Of a stretch of DNA of 64,000 nt, positions 44,286 to 54,029 are shown in pieces. The position numbers and the translations under genes are program-made. Positions within the stretch are counted from its first letter, which is position 1, and each line of letters begins with the position of its first letter. The notes beneath the pieces are model-generated. The model had not been told where the DNA came from and searched no databases. It saw only the letters and a program-made list of their open reading frames with translations. The stretch comes from Shumkonia mesophila (GTDB lineage: Bacteria > Pseudomonadota > Alphaproteobacteria > Rhodospirillales > Shumkoniaceae): positions 1-64,000 of the forward strand of contig NZ_JAOTID010000016.1 in assembly GCF_026163695.1 (NCBI RefSeq), read 5' to 3'.

Positions 44286-44551
44286 CAGGAAGCCTTGAAA
44301 CCGGCGGTGGATCATGGATCCCCCGGCGTCAAGGCCCGGCAACCTACCCCAGCGGGGCATCGAACGCAAGGGCTTCGACGGCGTCAAATTCAAGCCCGCC
44401 AAACCCTAGGGAATTCCGTCCTTGTCGGGCTTAGGGGCATTGTTTAATATCGCCACTACCAATAAGAAGGGGTTTCGGCACAGCCGAACAAATAAATGAA
44501 GCGGTTTCGGCCATGGGTTCTTTCCACAACCAAAGGCAATCACGCAAAATG

Positions 44552-45736
44552 ATGTCATGGAAATTTCGGGTGGCCGTCGTGGGGGCGACGTTTCTGCTAC
44601 CGGCATGCGCGTTTACCGAGGAGGCTTTATGGCCTTCTTTGACCGGGGAAGACCCGGCGGGAGGAAACGCCAAGCAAACCCAACAGGCACAACAGACGAC
44701 CCCGGCCCAGCAACCGGGGGCGGTGGTGCCGATCGCAGCCCCGGGTCCGGCCGTGCAGCCGCCGCTGGGCAGCACGGACTTCACCCCGCCGGGTGTCACG
44801 CCCGGCCCGGATACCGGCACCTTCGTCGGCAAGAAGGCCGTCGAGTTGCGCGGCGAGCTGGCGCGTCTCCAGCAGTCGATCGCCGAGCACAACGCCGCGC
44901 TCCAGCAGTTGCGGGCCAAGGTGGTTCAGGATTCCCAGCGTTACCACACCACGGTCGGCACCATCAACGCGCGGCTGCAGGTGGGCACGACGCCGGGCAA
45001 CCCCATCCTGGTACAGCAGTTCAACAGCGCGCAGGGCGATCTCGACCGGGTGTCTTCCGACATTGCCGAGATGAACAATCTGGCCACCCGCGTGGCCGCT
45101 GATTCGACCATGTCGGCCTTCCTTTCGGAATCGGCCCGCGCCGCCTTCGGCATCTCGGGCGCCGTCGACGAGGACCATCGGCAGTTGACCATCCTCGAGG
45201 ACGAGGTCAACCGCACCGTGGTGCTGATCGACCGGCTGCTCAAGGAAGTGGCCGACGACGTGCGCCGCCAGACCGCCTATGTGGCGACCGAGCGCGGCAA
45301 CCTCAACCTGCTGTCGGCCGGCATCAAGAGCGGCGAGATCTATGGCGCCAGCCTGGTCAACCGGGCCATGGCCTCGGTGGCCGGAACGGTGCCGGACGAT
45401 ACCCGTTCGGCGGCCCGGACGGGTGAAATCGCCGGCCGCCGGCCGCTGGTGGTCATCCGCTTCGACAAGCCCAACGTGCCCTATCAGCAGGCCGTCTACA
45501 ACGCCGTCAGCCGCGTCCTCGAACAGCGGCCGGACGCCACCTTCGACCTGGTGGCGGTGGCGCCGACGGCGGGCGGACCGGCGCGCGTCGCCGTCAACAC
45601 CAACAAGTCGCGGCGGTTCGCCGAGGGCGTCCTGCGCTCGCTGGTCGAGATGGGCCTGCCGCCCAACAAGGTGGCGATCGCCGGCACCACCAGCGACGCC
45701 GCCAACACCAACGAGGTGCATATTTACCTTCGTTGA
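44552..45736 (+). CDS. Coiled-coil lipoprotein
   Basis: A protein of about 394 residues with a lipoprotein signal (ATFLLPAC, Cys near residue 19). A Gln/Thr/Pro-rich linker (AKQTQQAQQTTPAQQ) is followed by a long heptad-type helical region (RGELARLQQSIAEHNAALQQL onward). The C-terminal domain (residues about 300-394) has PLVVIRFDKPNVPY, then a helix and HIYLR, resembling an OmpA-like or SPOR-type wall-associated domain. ATG 44552 was chosen among clustered Met codons (44513, 44549, 44552). Function unknown; likely envelope. An intrinsic terminator follows directly. Confidence 0.75.
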   Translation: MSWKFRVAVVGATFLLPACAFTEEALWPSLTGEDPAGGNAKQTQQAQQTTPAQQPGAVVPIAAPGPAVQPPLGSTDFTPPGVTPGPDTGTFVGKKAVELRGELARLQQSIAEHNAALQQLRAKVVQDSQRYHTTVGTINARLQVGTTPGNPILVQQFNSAQGDLDRVSSDIAEMNNLATRVAADSTMSAFLSESARAAFGISGAVDEDHRQLTILEDEVNRTVVLIDRLLKEVADDVRRQTAYVATERGNLNLLSAGIKSGEIYGASLVNRAMASVAGTVPDDTRSAARTGEIAGRRPLVVIRFDKPNVPYQQAVYNAVSRVLEQRPDATFDLVAVAPTAGGPARVAVNTNKSRRFAEGVLRSLVEMGLPPNKVAIAGTTSDAANTNEVHIYLR

Positions 45737-45758
45737 ACGGCCTCATCGCAGTCGTAAG

Positions 45759-45787
45759 GAAAACCGGCGCCCGGGGCGCCGGTTTTT
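45759..45787 (+). terminator. Intrinsic terminator after the coiled-coil lipoprotein gene
   Basis: A perfect 11-bp stem AAACCGGCGCC / GGCGCCGGTTT with a 3-nt loop (45761-45785) runs into five T residues. It starts about 25 nt after the stop codon at 45736. Confidence 0.85.
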
Positions 45788-45903
45788 CATTTGGCGGGCG
45801 GCGGTCCCCGGGAGCATGCTCTAACAGGCGTTGCCTGGACGGTGGGCGTCGGGGTAAAAGTCGCCGCCCGGGTCGGGCCAAACCATCACGAAAGACGGAT
45901 GTC

Positions 45904-46404
45904 ATGCCCAACTTCAGAGACGACGTCATCAACCACGCGGTCACCTGGGTCGAGGTCCATCGCGACACCAAGAAGCTGGCCGTCAAGCTGATGGACATGG
46001 GGCCATGGAAGGGCGTCATCGCGCTGACCCGCGGCGGCCTGGTGCCGGCCGCCATCATCGCCCGCGAGCTCAACATCTTCGTCGTCGACACGCTGTGCAT
46101 CTCCACCTACGACGAACAGGTCATGGGCACGCTCAACGTGCTGAAGATTCCCGAGCGCGCCGCCGCCGAAGAGGGCGAGGGCTGGCTGCTCATCGACGAC
46201 CTGGTCGACACCGGGACCACCGCCAAGGAGGCGCGCCGCATCCTGCCCAAGGCCCACTTCGCCACCGTCTACGCCAAGCCCAAGGGGCGGCCCCTGGTCG
46301 ACACCTGCGTCAGCGAGGTCAGCCAGGAAACCTGGGTCTACTTCCCCTGGGACACCGAGCCCCAGTACGTCATGCCCATCGCCCATGGCCCCCGCAAGGC
46401 CTGA
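45904..46404 (+). CDS. gpt: Xanthine phosphoribosyltransferase
   Basis: A 166-residue phosphoribosyltransferase. The PRPP motif is WLLIDDLVDTGTTAKE, and the N-terminal half has LTRGGLVPAAIIARELNI. The C-terminal YFPWDTEPQYVMPI is typical of Gpt. It salvages xanthine and guanine. ATG 45904 gives the normal family length; an upstream in-frame extension overlaps the terminator. It overlaps the EamA gene by 20 bases. Confidence 0.94.
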   Translation: MPNFRDDVINHAVTWVEVHRDTKKLAVKLMDMGPWKGVIALTRGGLVPAAIIARELNIFVVDTLCISTYDEQVMGTLNVLKIPERAAAEEGEGWLLIDDLVDTGTTAKEARRILPKAHFATVYAKPKGRPLVDTCVSEVSQETWVYFPWDTEPQYVMPIAHGPRKA

Positions 46405-47284
46405 CGGCCCGGGCGGCCTGCCGCGCGACGGGCTGGTCCTGCTGGCCCTCGTCACGCTGGCGTGGGGTCTTGCCTGGCCGGCCATGAAGATCGTTCTCAA
46501 CGAAATGTCGCCGTGGACCTTCCGCGAGGTGACGCTGCCGGCGGGTGGGCTCATCCTGATGGCGTTCGCGCGCATGGTCGGGCAGCCGCTGGCGGTGCCG
46601 CGCCGCAAATGGACGGCGCTGATCGTCGTCTCGCTGATCAATGTCGGCGGCTGGCATCTGTTCAGCGCGCTGGGCTTGAGCCAGATGTCCTCGGGGCGGG
46701 CCGTGCTCGTCGCCTACACCATGCCGCTGTGGGCGTCGCTGGCCGGCGCCGTGCTGCTGGGCGAGGCGGTGACCCGGCGGCTCGGCATCGCCCTCGTGCT
46801 GGGCATGGCCGGGGTGGCCGTGCTGCTGTCGGGCGATCTGGCGGCCCTGCGCGGTGCCCCGTGGGGCATCGTCTACATGCTGGTGGCGGCCATGTTCTGG
46901 GGGGTCGGCATCGTGCTGCTCAAGCGCGTCGTCTGGGAAATGCCGCCCCTGGCGCTGGCCGCCTGGCAGCTCATCGTCTCCTCGATCCCCATCGCGCTGC
47001 TGGCCGGAATGGTCGAGGGATGGACGCTGCCCGCGCTGTCGCCGCTGGCGCTGGCCACCCTCGTCTTCGTCATCGTGGTGCCCATCGGCTTTTGCAGTTG
47101 GGCCTTCCTCAAGGTGATCACCCTGTTTCCGGCCAACGTTTCGGCCATCGGCACCCTGATGATCCCGGTCGTCGGCGTTCTCAGCGGCAGCCTCATCCTG
47201 GGCGAGCCGATCGGCTGGCGCGAGATGGCCTCGCTCGCCCTTATCGGCTCCTCGCTCGTCCTTACCCTCTTCTACCGGCGATAA
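46385..47284 (+). CDS. EamA/DMT-family transporter
   Basis: A 299-residue membrane protein with ten predicted helices in two EamA repeats (about 15-140 and 165-290). Family features are LALVTLAWGLAWPAMKIVL, then MPLWASLAGAVLLGEAV and SLILGEPIGWREM. Such proteins export or import small metabolites; the substrate is unknown. It overlaps the end of gpt by 20 bases, so the two are translated from one mRNA. Confidence 0.9.
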   Translation: MAPARPDGPGGLPRDGLVLLALVTLAWGLAWPAMKIVLNEMSPWTFREVTLPAGGLILMAFARMVGQPLAVPRRKWTALIVVSLINVGGWHLFSALGLSQMSSGRAVLVAYTMPLWASLAGAVLLGEAVTRRLGIALVLGMAGVAVLLSGDLAALRGAPWGIVYMLVAAMFWGVGIVLLKRVVWEMPPLALAAWQLIVSSIPIALLAGMVEGWTLPALSPLALATLVFVIVVPIGFCSWAFLKVITLFPANVSAIGTLMIPVVGVLSGSLILGEPIGWREMASLALIGSSLVLTLFYRR

Positions 47285-47577
47285 CGGCCAGGCGGGTCGC
47301 GAACGGCGCGAAAGTCGCCGGGCGCCCCATCAACCCAGGGTTTCCGCCGATCGCCGGCCCGTCGCCGCGAATTCTTGTCATTCCCATCCTCACAAATTGC
47401 AACGTGCTGGTGCAAAGAAGGGCTAGCCGAGACCTGTTTTTTGTATTAGAACCATGAAAATTAGATATCCCTAATGTTTTTACGGGTATCTGATTATCGA
47501 TCGCACCGGCCACCACCGGAAAGCACGTCGGGAAAACCTGGGCGGGGATCGAAAACAAAAAAAGATGGAGAGGAACA

Positions 47578-48807
47578 ATGAGGAAGACGTTCACCACATC
47601 CACCGCCCTCGGAGCCGGCCTTGCGGTGGCCGCGCTCGCGCTCACCGCCACGCCGGCGGCGGCCACCAACGGCTACATGGGCATCTGCGTCGGGGCCAAG
47701 AACTGCGGCATGGCCGGCGCCGGCGTCGCCCTGCCCCAGGACGCCACCAGCGGCGTCATCAATCCCGCCCTGATGGGGCGCGTCAAGAACCAGGTCACGG
47801 TGTCGCCCGGCTGGTTCCATCCGGAGCGCTCGCTGGATCGCTCGGGAGCGACCAACAACAGCCTTCCCAAAGCCAACGAAGACAGCCAGCACGAAAATTT
47901 CATGGAAGGATCGGCCGGGGTCAACTATCACGTCAGCCCCGAGGTCACCCTCGGCCTTTCCGCGTCCGGCAGCGGCGGCATGGACACCAAATACGAAACG
48001 TCGCGAACCGGCACCGGTTTTGGCGTCAATGGCTATGACAGCGAGGTCACCTATCGGCTTCTCCATGTCAAGCCGACCGCCACCTGGGCACCCAACGACT
48101 GGTCGGCTTACGGCGCCAGCGTCAACATCGGCTGGGCCGATTTCAAGTCGAACATGGCGACCAATAACAACTTTGCGCAGACCGCCGGCAACAACAAGCG
48201 CGAGTCGATCTGGGGCATCGGCTTTACCCTGGGCGGCCTGTGGGACGCCAACGAGCAGCTGAGCTTCGGGGCCAGCCTGTCGTCGCCGACGTGGTTCCAG
48301 TACTTCGACAATTACGGCGACCTGTTCCTCGGATCCCTCGACGTTCCGGCCCACGGCACCGTCGGCTTCGTCTACCGCCCCACGCCGCAGACCGACATCG
48401 CCTTCGACATCAAGTACATCGCCTGGAACTCCGTCTATCCCATCGGCAAAACGCCGGCGGCCGGCGGCTTCGGCTGGGAAAGCGAGCCGGTGTTCATGCT
48501 GGGCGCCCAGCATCGCCTGAACGATCGGTACACGGTGCGCGCCGGCTACAACTACGGCCCGTCGCCGGTTCACGAGAACGTGGTCTTCGCCAACGGCCTG
48601 TTCCCGGCGGTCACCGAGCACCACTTCGCCGTCGGCGCCAGCTACGTGCCGTCGCCGAAGTGGGAACTGTCGGCAAGCTTCTTCTATGCGCTGAACAACA
48701 AGGTGACCGACAACGGCAGCGGCGACCAGTACAGCCAAATGGGCGCGGGCGTCAGCGTCGGCATGTGGCAGATGGGCGGCCAGATCGGGGTCAGCTACAA
48801 CTTCTAG
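47578..48807 (+). CDS. OmpP1/FadL-family outer-membrane protein
   Basis: A 409-residue outer-membrane beta-barrel protein. The signal peptide ends near TPAAATNGY (about residue 29). The FadL-type N-terminus has NGYMGICVGAKNCGMAGAGVALPQDATSGVINPAL, split here as NGYMGICVGAKNCGMAGAG and ATSGVINPAL. Barrel strands follow, with the C-terminal Phe of GQIGVSYNF for assembly. FadL proteins take up hydrophobic molecules. GAGAGGAA lies before the ATG. The 293-bp gap upstream holds an A/T-rich segment at 47440-47500, probably its promoter; nothing else is seen. Confidence 0.88.
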   Translation: MRKTFTTSTALGAGLAVAALALTATPAAATNGYMGICVGAKNCGMAGAGVALPQDATSGVINPALMGRVKNQVTVSPGWFHPERSLDRSGATNNSLPKANEDSQHENFMEGSAGVNYHVSPEVTLGLSASGSGGMDTKYETSRTGTGFGVNGYDSEVTYRLLHVKPTATWAPNDWSAYGASVNIGWADFKSNMATNNNFAQTAGNNKRESIWGIGFTLGGLWDANEQLSFGASLSSPTWFQYFDNYGDLFLGSLDVPAHGTVGFVYRPTPQTDIAFDIKYIAWNSVYPIGKTPAAGGFGWESEPVFMLGAQHRLNDRYTVRAGYNYGPSPVHENVVFANGLFPAVTEHHFAVGASYVPSPKWELSASFFYALNNKVTDNGSGDQYSQMGAGVSVGMWQMGGQIGVSYNF

Positions 48808-48854
48808 GTCCGCCATCCCACCGGGCGCGGCGTTCCTCCCGGGGCGCCGCACCC

Positions 48855-48945
48855 TAATTTCGGGGACGCCATATTTAATTAAGGTTTGCAGCCCGGCGAG
48901 CGGAAAGGGCGACCGCCTTAATTAAATATGGCGTCCCCGAAATTA
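48855..48945. repeat. Long inverted repeat, family A copy 2, ending at the panC stop
   Basis: Two perfect 30-bp arms (48855-48884 and 48916-48945) surround a 31-nt loop. The core is TTCGGGGACGCCATATTTAATTAAGG. The last three bases of the right arm read on the minus strand as the TAA stop codon of panC, so the repeat begins exactly where the gene ends. Related copies are at 18730-18803 and 53894-54029. Confidence 0.87.
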
Positions 48946-49797
48946 GACGGGGATGTTGTCGATGAGGCGGGCCCGGCCGAGATGGGCGGCGGCCAGCACG
49001 CGGGCCGGCTCCCCGGCCGAGGCGATCGGCTGCAGGGTGGCGGCGTTGCGGACCTCGATGTAGTCGACCTTGGCGAACCCCGCCGCCAGCAGCTCGCGGC
49101 CGCCCCAGGCCGCCCGCTCGCCGGGATCGGCGCCGTCGCGCACGGCGGCGGCGATGGCCCGGAGAACGCGGATCAGGGCCGGCGCCACGGCCCGCTGCTC
49201 GGGCGTCAGATAGGCGTTGCGCGACGACATGGCCAGGCCGTCGGCCTCGCGCACGGTCGGCGCGCCGCGCACGGCGACCGGAATGTCGAGATCGGCCACC
49301 ATGCGCCTGATCACCAGAAGCTGCTGGTAGTCCTTCTCGCCGAAAACGGCAACGTCGGGCAGGGCCTGGAGCAGCAGCTTGGCGACCACGGTGGCCACCC
49401 CGGTGAAGAAGCCGGGGCGGAACGACCCTTCCAGGATGTCGCCGAGGCCGGGCACCGCGACCTGGGTGGCCGAGCCCTGCGGGTACATTTCCCCGACGGT
49501 CGGCGCGAACAGCAGGTGGGTGCCCTCGCCCGCCAGCTTGGCCATGTCGCCCGCCTCGTCGCGCGGATAGGCCGCCAGGTCCTCGTTCGGGTTGAACTGC
49601 TTGGGATTGACGAACAGCGTCACGCAAACCCGGCTGGCTTCCTTGCGGATCCCGCGCACCAGCGACAGGTGGCCGTCGTGCAACGCCCCCATGGTCGGCA
49701 CCAGGCCGACGGTTTCGCCGGCGGCGCGCCATTCGGCGACGCGGGCCCGCAGGCCGGCCACCGTGCGCACGACCTCGATCTTCGACGTCCCGCTCAT
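48943..49797 (-). CDS. panC: Pantothenate synthetase
   Basis: A 284-residue ATP-dependent ligase joining pantoate and beta-alanine. HIGH-like motif [17 protein letters not shown], the adenylation-site [12 protein letters not shown] and the KMSKS-like SSRNAYL are present. The C-terminus LIDNIPV is normal for the family, and its TAA is formed by the adjoining repeat. ATG 49797 overlaps the panB stop by four bases (ATGA), so they are translationally coupled. Confidence 0.95.
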   Translation of the reverse strand: MSGTSKIEVVRTVAGLRARVAEWRAAGETVGLVPTMGALHDGHLSLVRGIRKEASRVCVTLFVNPKQFNPNEDLAAYPRDEAGDMAKLAGEGTHLLFAPTVGEMYPQGSATQVAVPGLGDILEGSFRPGFFTGVATVVAKLLLQALPDVAVFGEKDYQQLLVIRRMVADLDIPVAVRGAPTVREADGLAMSSRNAYLTPEQRAVAPALIRVLRAIAAAVRDGADPGERAAWGGRELLAAGFAKVDYIEVRNAATLQPIASAGEPARVLAAAHLGRARLIDNIPV

Positions 49798-50621
49798 GAC
49801 GGCTTCTTGGGTCCGAACAGGTGCTCGGGGCCGGGGAAGCGCCTGGCCCTGACGTCCTCGGCGTAGGCCTGGACGGCCTTCGCCACCTCGGCGCCGAGTT
49901 CGGCGTAGCGCCTGACGAATTTCGGCGTGAAGTCGGCGAACAGGCCGAGGATGTCCTCGGTGACCAGGATCTGGCCGTCGCAGGCGGCCGACGCGCCGAT
50001 GCCGATGGTCGGAATGGGAATGGCCGCCGTGATGTCGCGGGCCACCGCCTCCACCGTGCCCTCGACGACGACGGCGAAGGCTCCGGCCTCGGCGATCGCG
50101 CGAGCGTCGGCCATCAGCCGGGTCGCCTCGTCGGCCTCGCGGCCGTGGGCGCGATAGCCGCCGTCGGCGTGCAGCGACTGCGGCGTCAGCCCGATGTGGG
50201 CCATCACCGGAATGCCGCGGGTCGCCAGGAAGCGGATGGTCTCGGCCATCTCGACGCCGCCCTCCAGCTTCACCCCTTTGGCCCCGGTTTCGGCCATCAC
50301 CCGGGCGCCGGCGCGATAGGCCACCTGGGGCGATTCCTTGTAGGAGCCGAACGGCAGGTCGACGATCAGGCAGGCGTGCTCGGTGCCGCGCGCCACCGCC
50401 TTGCCGTGGGCGATCATCATGTCCAGTGTGACGCCCAGCGTCGTCTCCATGCCGTAGACGACGTTGCCCATGGAATCGCCGACCAGCAGCAGGTCGACGT
50501 GGGGGTCGAGAAAGCGCGCCATCGGCGTCGAATAGGCGGTCAGGCAGACGATCGGTTCGCCGCCCTTGCGGGCCCGGATGTCTCGAATGGTGATGCCGCG
50601 TTGGCGGCTCGCTGTACTCAC
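49794..50621 (-). CDS. panB: 3-methyl-2-oxobutanoate hydroxymethyltransferase
   Basis: A 275-residue TIM-barrel enzyme making ketopantoate. Motifs are [33 protein letters not shown] with the metal Asp, and KLEGG. GTG 50621 is the chosen start because GGAGAAAGGA is just upstream and the length is normal; the frame continues upstream without family-like sequence. It is coupled to panC by a four-base overlap. The gap to the divergent ggt gene is about 230 bp. Confidence 0.95.
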   Translation of the reverse strand: MSTASRQRGITIRDIRARKGGEPIVCLTAYSTPMARFLDPHVDLLLVGDSMGNVVYGMETTLGVTLDMMIAHGKAVARGTEHACLIVDLPFGSYKESPQVAYRAGARVMAETGAKGVKLEGGVEMAETIRFLATRGIPVMAHIGLTPQSLHADGGYRAHGREADEATRLMADARAIAEAGAFAVVVEGTVEAVARDITAAIPIPTIGIGASAACDGQILVTEDILGLFADFTPKFVRRYAELGAEVAKAVQAYAEDVRARRFPGPEHLFGPKKPS

Positions 50622-50848
50622 TGTCCTTTCTCCCGCGAGGCTCTGCGAAGGCCGGTTTCCCGCCGCCATCGCCGGGGGCGGGAAAGGCCGGTGGCGCACT
50701 ATAGGCCCCCCGGATCGGCCCCGGCAATCGCTTCGTGAAAGGCTTGGCGCATCTGGGCTTTCTCGGGCATTATGCCGGCCACGCCCGATGTCCCGCCAGG
50801 GCCGGGAGGACGGGCGCGGGAAGAAAATTCGGAAGACGAGGTGGGGAC

Positions 50849-52666
50849 ATGAGGACAGGATGGTTTTCCTTGCGCGGCGGCCTGACGGCGGTGGCGATCC
50901 TGTTGCTGGGCGTCGCCGCCTGCGAGCCGCTTCCGCCCGAGGAACCGCTTGCCGCGGCATCGCCGGCTGCGGTGGCGCCGCCGGCGCCGGTCGCCGAGCC
51001 GGTCCCGCCGCAGGCCCCGCCCGTGGCCGCCGTCGAGCCGGCGGCTTCCACCAAACAGATGATCGCCGCCGCCCATCCGCTGGCGGCCGAGGCCGGGCTG
51101 GCGATGCTCAAGGCCGGCGGCAGCGCGATCGACGCCGCCATCGCCGCCGAACTGGTGCTGGGCCTAGTCGAGCCGCAGTCCTCGGGCATCGGCGGCGGCG
51201 CCTTTCTCATGCATTACGCGGCGAAGACGGGCGAGATCGCCGCCTACGACGGCCGCGAGACGGCGCCCGCCGCCGCCACGTCCGACATGTTCCTCAACGC
51301 CGACGGCCGGCCCATGGCCTTCGAGAAGGCCGTGGTCGGCGGTCTCTCCGTGGGCGTCCCCGGATTTTTGCGCATGGCCGAGATGGCGCACCGCGAGCAC
51401 GGGCGGCTGCCCTGGGCCCAGTTGTTCGATCCGGCCATCGGCCTGGCCGAGAAGGGCTTCGCGGTTTCCGAACGGCTGCACGGCCTGATCGCCGGGGCCA
51501 AGCATCTGAAGACCTTCGCCGCCACCGCCGGCTATTTCCATGGCCCCGACGGCCAGCCCCGCGCGGCCGGCGAGATCGTCGCCAACCCGGCCTACGCCGC
51601 CACCCTTCGCGAGGTCGCCGAGAAGGGCGCCGAGGCCTTCTACACCGGGCCGATCGCCAGCGACATCGCCGCCGCCGCGCGCGGCGCCAGGCCCAACCCG
51701 GGGCGCATGGTCGCCGCCGACCTCGCCGGCTACAAGGCGATCAAGCGCGAACCGGTGTGCCTGTTCTACCGCGCCTGGATGGTCTGCGGCATGCCGGCGC
51801 CCACCTCGGGTGGCATCACCACGCTGCAGATCCTGGGCCTCCTGCAGGGAACCGATCTGGCGGCGCTCAAACCCAATTCGGTCGAGGCCGTGCACCTGAT
51901 CGCCGAGGCCAGCCGGCTGGCCTTCGCCGACCGCGACACCTATATCGCCGACCCCGCCTTCATCCCGGTGCCGGCCGCCGGCATGCTCGATTCCGGCTAC
52001 CTGAAACTGCGGGCCCGCGAAATCTCGCCGACGCGCAGCATGGGCACCGCCTTCCCCGGCATGCCGGGCACCGGCGGGGCGTGGAACTTCGCCCCCGACG
52101 ACACCCGGACCGGCGTCTCCACCACCCATCTGGCGGTGATCGACGCGGACGGCAACGCCGTCTCGCTGACGGCCAGCATCGAGGGGCCGTTCGGCTCGCA
52201 CCTGATGGCGAGGGGCTTTCTGCTCAACAACCAGCTCACCGATTTCTCGTTCGCCCCGGTCAAGGGCGGCGCGCCGGTCGCCAACGCGGTGGAACCGAAG
52301 AAGCGGCCGCGCAGTTCGATGGCCCCGATGCTGGTCTTCGACGGCACCGGGCGGGTGGTCGAGGCGGTGGGGTCGCCCGGCGGCTCGCGCATCATCGGCT
52401 ATGTCGCCAAGACGCTGATCGCCACGCTGGACTGGAAGATGGACATCCAGGCGGCCATCGACCTTCCCAACTTCGTCAACCGCAACGGCAAGACGGAACT
52501 GGAAAAGGGCACGCCGCTGGAAGCCCTGGCGCCGGCCTTGAAGGCCCTCGGCCACGAGGTGACGATCGGTGAGATGACCAGCGGCCTGCACGGCGTCACG
52601 GCCGACGCCACAGGCCTTGCCGGCGGCGCCGACCCGCGCCGCGACGGCGTCGCCCTCGGCCAGTAA
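50849..52666 (+). CDS. ggt: Gamma-glutamyltranspeptidase, lipoprotein form
   Basis: A 605-residue gamma-glutamyltransferase. The signal is of lipoprotein type (LLGVAAC, Cys at about residue 22), followed by a Pro/Ala-rich linker, so the enzyme is anchored rather than free in the periplasm. The autoprocessing nucleophile is T425 in [14 protein letters not shown], and the oxyanion GSPGGSRI is present. It cleaves gamma-glutamyl bonds such as in glutathione. ATG 50849 with GGTGGGG upstream. It is followed 16 bp later by the rlmI-type gene. Confidence 0.93.
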   Translation: MRTGWFSLRGGLTAVAILLLGVAACEPLPPEEPLAAASPAAVAPPAPVAEPVPPQAPPVAAVEPAASTKQMIAAAHPLAAEAGLAMLKAGGSAIDAAIAAELVLGLVEPQSSGIGGGAFLMHYAAKTGEIAAYDGRETAPAAATSDMFLNADGRPMAFEKAVVGGLSVGVPGFLRMAEMAHREHGRLPWAQLFDPAIGLAEKGFAVSERLHGLIAGAKHLKTFAATAGYFHGPDGQPRAAGEIVANPAYAATLREVAEKGAEAFYTGPIASDIAAAARGARPNPGRMVAADLAGYKAIKREPVCLFYRAWMVCGMPAPTSGGITTLQILGLLQGTDLAALKPNSVEAVHLIAEASRLAFADRDTYIADPAFIPVPAAGMLDSGYLKLRAREISPTRSMGTAFPGMPGTGGAWNFAPDDTRTGVSTTHLAVIDADGNAVSLTASIEGPFGSHLMARGFLLNNQLTDFSFAPVKGGAPVANAVEPKKRPRSSMAPMLVFDGTGRVVEAVGSPGGSRIIGYVAKTLIATLDWKMDIQAAIDLPNFVNRNGKTELEKGTPLEALAPALKALGHEVTIGEMTSGLHGVTADATGLAGGADPRRDGVALGQ

Positions 52667-52682
52667 ACGGAAGGTTCCCCCC

Positions 52683-53882
52683 ATGAGCGCCGCCAGCCCC
52701 GACTATCCCCGCGTCTTCGTGCTGCCCGGCCGCGACAAGCGGGCGGCGCGCGGCCACCCGTGGGTCTACGCCAACGAGGTGCGCATGGACGCCGAGGCCA
52801 AGGCGCTGGCGCCCGGCGCCATCGTCCTCCTGCTGCGCACCGACGGCAAGCCGCTGGGGGTCGGCACCTTCAACCCGCACGCCCTGATCGCCTTCCGGTT
52901 CCTCAGCCGCGATCCCGCCGTTTGCGTCGACGAGGCCTTCTTCGCCGGCCGCCTGGGCCGCGCGCTGGCCCTGCGCGAGCAGCTGTTCGACGCCCCGTAC
53001 TACCGCCTCGCCCATGCCGAGGCCGACGGCCTGCCGGGCCTGGTCGTCGATCGCTTCGGTCCCGTGCTTTCCGTGCAGGCCGGTACCGCCGGCATGGACG
53101 GCTGCCTGCCCCAGGTGCTGGCCGCCCTCGATACCCTGCTGGCGCCCGCCGCCGTGGTGCTGCGCAACGACGGCCGCGGCCGCGCGCTGGAGGGGCTCGC
53201 CGCCGAGGTTCGCGTCGTCAAGGGCCGGCTCGACGGCCCCGTCGAGGTCAAGGAAGGCGGGCTGACCTTCCTGGCCGACTTGGGCGAGGGACAGAAGACC
53301 GGCTGGTTCTTCGACCAGCGCGACAATCGCGCCCGGGTCGCCCGCCTGGCCAAGGGCGGGCGCATGCTCGACGTCTATTGCTACGCCGGCGGTTTCGCGG
53401 TGTCGGCCGCCGCCGCCGGCGCCACCGAGGTTCTGGCCGTCGACAGCTCGGAGAAGGCCCTCGAGCTGGCCGCGCTTTCGGCGCGCGTCAACGGCGTCGC
53501 CGGGCGCTGCGCCTGGCGGCGGGCCGATGCCTTCGAGGAAATGGCCCGCCTCGATGCCGCCGGCGAGCGCTTCGAGGTGGTGGCGGTCGACCCGCCGGCC
53601 TTCGTCAAGTCGCGCAAGGACCTGGCGAGCGGGCTCAAGGGCTATGGCAAGCTGGCCCGCCTGGCCGCCCGGCTGGTGGCCCCCGGCGGCTTCCTGTTCA
53701 TGGCGTCGTGCTCGCACAACGTCGAGCCGGCTCCCTTTGCCGAGACGGTGGCCGAGGGCGTCTACAAGGCCGGCCGCGAGGGCCGCGTGCTGTCGGCGAC
53801 GGGCGCCGCCGCCGACCATCCGGTGCACCCCCAGCTTCCGGAATCGGCCTATCTCAAGGCCCTCATCCTGCAGCTCGACTGA
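52683..53882 (+). CDS. Class I rRNA methyltransferase, RlmI type
   Basis: A 399-residue SAM-dependent methyltransferase. An N-terminal PUA-like domain (RGHPWVYANEV) and a middle domain lead to the Rossmann fold with MLDVYCYAGGFAVSAA. The catalytic DPPAFVKS and SCSHNV of the 5-methylcytosine rRNA enzymes follow. RlmI methylates 23S rRNA C1962 in E. coli; the same job is likely here. It is co-transcribed with ggt and its stop is followed by a repeat element. Confidence 0.88.
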   Translation: MSAASPDYPRVFVLPGRDKRAARGHPWVYANEVRMDAEAKALAPGAIVLLLRTDGKPLGVGTFNPHALIAFRFLSRDPAVCVDEAFFAGRLGRALALREQLFDAPYYRLAHAEADGLPGLVVDRFGPVLSVQAGTAGMDGCLPQVLAALDTLLAPAAVVLRNDGRGRALEGLAAEVRVVKGRLDGPVEVKEGGLTFLADLGEGQKTGWFFDQRDNRARVARLAKGGRMLDVYCYAGGFAVSAAAAGATEVLAVDSSEKALELAALSARVNGVAGRCAWRRADAFEEMARLDAAGERFEVVAVDPPAFVKSRKDLASGLKGYGKLARLAARLVAPGGFLFMASCSHNVEPAPFAETVAEGVYKAGREGRVLSATGAAADHPVHPQLPESAYLKALILQLD

Positions 53883-53893
53883 TTGAGTTTTGG

Positions 53894-54029
53894 AGTTTTG
53901 GGGACGCCATACTTAATTCACGAATACGGCTGCTCAAGGAGTCCGCAACTTCCGACGTGAATTAAGTATAGTGTCCCCAAAACTATTAAGTATGGCGTCC
54001 CCAAAACTATTGGTCTCCCCAAAACTATT
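53894..54029. repeat. Long inverted repeat plus tandem half-copies, family A copy 3
   Basis: Two 29-bp arms (53894-53922 and 53956-53984) pair with two mismatches around a 33-nt loop. Two extra right-half copies follow in tandem (53984-54009 and about 54011-54029), each ending CCCCAAAACTATT. The array ends on the tam stop codon (54029-54031). The core GGGGACGCCATACTTAATTC is shared with the other two copies; here the outer part reads TTTTGGGG instead of TTTCGGGG. Confidence 0.87.

Noticed and set aside
48943-50727. A 594-residue panB-panC fusion
   Set aside because: The upstream half is a shifted frame of panB. PanC has its own ATG at 49797 overlapping the panB stop, the normal coupled arrangement.
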